In this document: positions 6,036 through 7,288 of the stretch, piece by piece
Numbering within the stretch: position 1 is the stretch's first letter
Layout of the letters: every line of letters begins with the position of its first letter
DNA from: Bacteroidales bacterium
GTDB taxonomy: Bacteria > Bacteroidota > Bacteroidia > Bacteroidales > GCA-2748055
Length of the DNA: 7,288 nt
Assembly (NCBI GenBank): GCA_024763595.1
Contig: JANTFK010000158.1
Location: 1 to 7,288, forward strand
Direction of reading: 5' to 3'
Translations under genes and position numbers: made by a program
Notes under the pieces: model-generated
Told to the model about the DNA's origin: nothing
Databases searched by the model: none
Seen by the model: the letters and a program-made list of their open reading frames with translations, nothing else

Positions 6036-6077
6036 TTACTGCTCAGATACCCGGGCTTACTGGTCAGATACCCAGGT
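6036..6077 (-). repeat. 21-bp tandem duplication spanning a stop codon
   Basis: Two adjacent 21-bp units (6077-6057 and 6056-6036 on the minus strand) match at 18 of 21 positions and share GGGTATCTGA and CAGTAA. The first unit encodes TWVSDQ and the stop of the AI-2E-family gene. The second repeats the codons as ARVSEQ and a second in-frame stop. The gap to the next gene is thus mostly a copy of the gene's own end. Confidence 0.7.
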
Positions 6078-7130
6078 AAGGTATAATTTATAGGCAAGTG
6101 ATAAAATAATGGCTCCCAGGAAGAGGCCGATAAAACCAAACGCTCCGAAACCTCCCAGGGCACCCAGAAAGATCACCAGCATTGGAACGTCGATCCCTTT
6201 ACTCATAATTTTGGGCTTCAGAACATTATCAATCAATCCCGTGACAATGAAATAGAGAGACCAGAGTATCGCGGGTCCCGGCTCAAAGAAGGCAAAGAGG
6301 TAGATGATCATGGGAATAATGAAGAGCAAAACCGGGATCTGTGCAACGGTCATGATCAGGATCACAATGATCCAGACTGCCGCCAGCGGAATGCCTGCCA
6401 GGACCAGGCCAAGACCCATGAGCGAGGTCTGAATCACTGCAACGCCCAGTATTCCAGCTGCCACATTCCGAATGGTATGCAATGAAATATCCATAAATTC
6501 TTCCCCCCGCTCACCCATCAGCTTCTTAAACACCTTTCTCCCGGAGTCCGACCCCTTTTCAAAAAAGATCAGGAATATTCCGGCGATGATGATGGAAACG
6601 GCAAACTGTAAAACTCCCAACCCGGTACTGGCCAGTGCACCCACCATTTTTTCTCCCCAGGTGGCAATTTGCGGCATAAAACCTTTCAGAGACTCGCCAA
6701 GATGCTGAGAAAACTGCAACCAGTTCCCGTACAGCCATTCCCCGATCAAAGGCCAGTCCGCCACAGATTCAGGCGGAGCAGGGATCTGAACATCCCCCTC
6801 ACTGATGAACCCAGCCATAAATTGAAGGCCGTCAACCAGCTGGTTTACCAGCCAGATACTTGGAAAAACCAGTAGTGAAAGGGCCACGACCATGATCAGA
6901 ATGGAGGATAGTTTGTAACGCTTCCCAAGCCACCTGTTCAACTGCTGAAAAACCGGGAAGAGAATAATGGCAATAATCAACCCCCAGAGTAACAGGCTCA
7001 AAAAGGGTTTCAAAATTTTAAAACAGAGAAAGATCATCAGAAACAGGGTGCCCACCTTCAGGATCAGGTCGATGGCACCGCTAACACGATTACTTTTCTC
7101 TTTTTCTGATAGGTTTTTCTGGCCGGCCAT
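6057..7130 (-). CDS. AI-2E/PerM (TqsA-type) family membrane transporter
   Basis: A 357-residue membrane protein, of usual length for the family. Two N-terminal helices (about 22-62) and a third (about 74-96) precede an extracytoplasmic stretch (about 97-160). A hydrophobic core follows (about 163-190, 222-285), then the family signature DNVLKPKIMSKG (301-312) leading into the Gly-rich LGALGGFGAFGFIGLFLGAIIL (322-343). The family covers TqsA, proposed to export autoinducer-2, and Na+/H+ antiporters and permeases of other substrates, so quorum sensing is not implied. An upstream in-frame TTG at 7160 would add 10 residues (YCTNGDIFV-type, unlike a family N-terminus); ATG 7130, giving MAGQKNLSEKEK, is preferred. 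It heads a three-gene cluster. Its 3' end carries a 21-bp duplication. Family call is firm; substrate unknown. Confidence 0.93.
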   Translation of the reverse strand: MAGQKNLSEKEKSNRVSGAIDLILKVGTLFLMIFLCFKILKPFLSLLLWGLIIAIILFPVFQQLNRWLGKRYKLSSILIMVVALSLLVFPSIWLVNQLVDGLQFMAGFISEGDVQIPAPPESVADWPLIGEWLYGNWLQFSQHLGESLKGFMPQIATWGEKMVGALASTGLGVLQFAVSIIIAGIFLIFFEKGSDSGRKVFKKLMGERGEEFMDISLHTIRNVAAGILGVAVIQTSLMGLGLVLAGIPLAAVWIIVILIMTVAQIPVLLFIIPMIIYLFAFFEPGPAILWSLYFIVTGLIDNVLKPKIMSKGIDVPMLVIFLGALGGFGAFGFIGLFLGAIILSLAYKLYLTWVSDQ

Positions 7131-7132
7131 AA

Positions 7133-7161
7133 CAAAGATATCTCCATTGGTACAATACAAA
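7133..7161 (-). promoter_or_regulatory. Bacteroidota-type promoter (TTTG-N17-TATCTTTG)
   Basis: TATCTTTG at 7140-7133 is an exact match to the -7 consensus TAnnTTTG, and TTTG at 7161-7158 lies 17 bp upstream, within the range accepted for the -33 element. It ends two bases before the preferred ATG at 7130, so transcription would start at or just inside the start codon. Either the mRNA is leaderless, or this match is not the promoter in use. Confidence 0.45.
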
Positions 7162-7242
7162 TTGAAGAAGAATTAATGAGAATATCAAAATTGATCTTTA
7201 TCTCCTGAAAACTAATGAAATAAGGGACTCAAAATTTTAAAT

Positions 7243-7262
7243 TTCCAACAGAAATGTTGGAA
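7243..7262. terminator. Perfect hairpin with tetraloop, possible terminator of a gene beyond the right edge
   Basis: TTCCAACA-GAAA-TGTTGGAA is a perfect 8-bp stem with a 4-base loop. On the minus strand it lies 4 bp after a TAA (7269-7267) that could close a gene entering from beyond 7288 (…KKPKA stop), and it is followed by ATTTAAAATTTT, an imperfect U-tract. On the plus strand seven T follow, but 16 bp away. The minus-strand reading is preferred. The supposed gene end is only six codons and cannot be confirmed. Confidence 0.4.
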
Positions 7263-7288
7263 CCTATTAAGCTTTTGGTTTTTTTATG

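Noticed and set aside
6057..7130. Autoinducer-2 quorum-sensing exporter
   Set aside because: The family name is inherited from TqsA; members move diverse substrates, and no luxS or AI-2 genes are nearby.
7131..7160. TTG 7160 as start of the AI-2E-family gene
   Set aside because: It overlaps the best promoter match, and the ten extra residues do not resemble the family N-terminus; ATG 7130 is better.

Overview
The window reads as Bacteroidota chromosome, probably an environmental or anaerobic Bacteroidales/Marinilabiliales-type lineage. The evidence is a large secreted protein ending in a type IX secretion (T9SS) C-terminal sorting domain, signal peptides ending in A-Q or G-Q, mostly weak Shine-Dalgarno sequences, and a TTTG/TAnnTTTG-type promoter. 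The lineage below phylum level is inference. All credible genes lie on the minus strand, so transcription runs from high to low coordinates.

Right half (7161 down to 3815): a candidate promoter drives a compact three-gene cluster. It holds an AI-2E/PerM-type membrane transporter-family protein (6057-7130), a COG1237-type metallo-beta-lactamase-fold hydrolase (5235-6017) and a DUF418/YeiB-like membrane protein (3982-5226). Gaps are 39 and 8 bp, and a hairpin plus U-tract at 3815-3845 probably ends the unit. What the three do together is not evident.

Middle (3511-3981): about 470 bp with no convincing gene. It contains two copies of the palindrome ATGTCAC-N6-GTGACAT exactly 151 bp apart, one of which overlaps the terminator in mutually exclusive pairing. 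There is also a long imperfect hairpin, a doubtful 26-codon plus-strand ORF, and an A/T-rich stretch that probably holds the promoter of the next unit.

Left half (3508 down to 1): a cobalamin riboswitch (B12 box at 3290-3306) heads a second minus-strand operon. Its leader can fold into a hairpin that ends directly against the start codon of the first gene, and an alternative helix would free it, so control looks translational. The first gene encodes an 814-residue secreted protein: beta-propeller-like N-terminal half (compare BtuG), Ig/cadherin-like module, DUF4465, second Ig/cadherin-like module, T9SS sorting domain. The second gene, cut by the window edge, encodes another exported surface protein. 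Together they look like the extracellular capture part of a vitamin B12 uptake locus; a BtuB-type TonB-dependent receptor would be expected beyond position 1. The most distinctive point is that propeller and DUF4465 are fused in one T9SS cargo under a B12 riboswitch.
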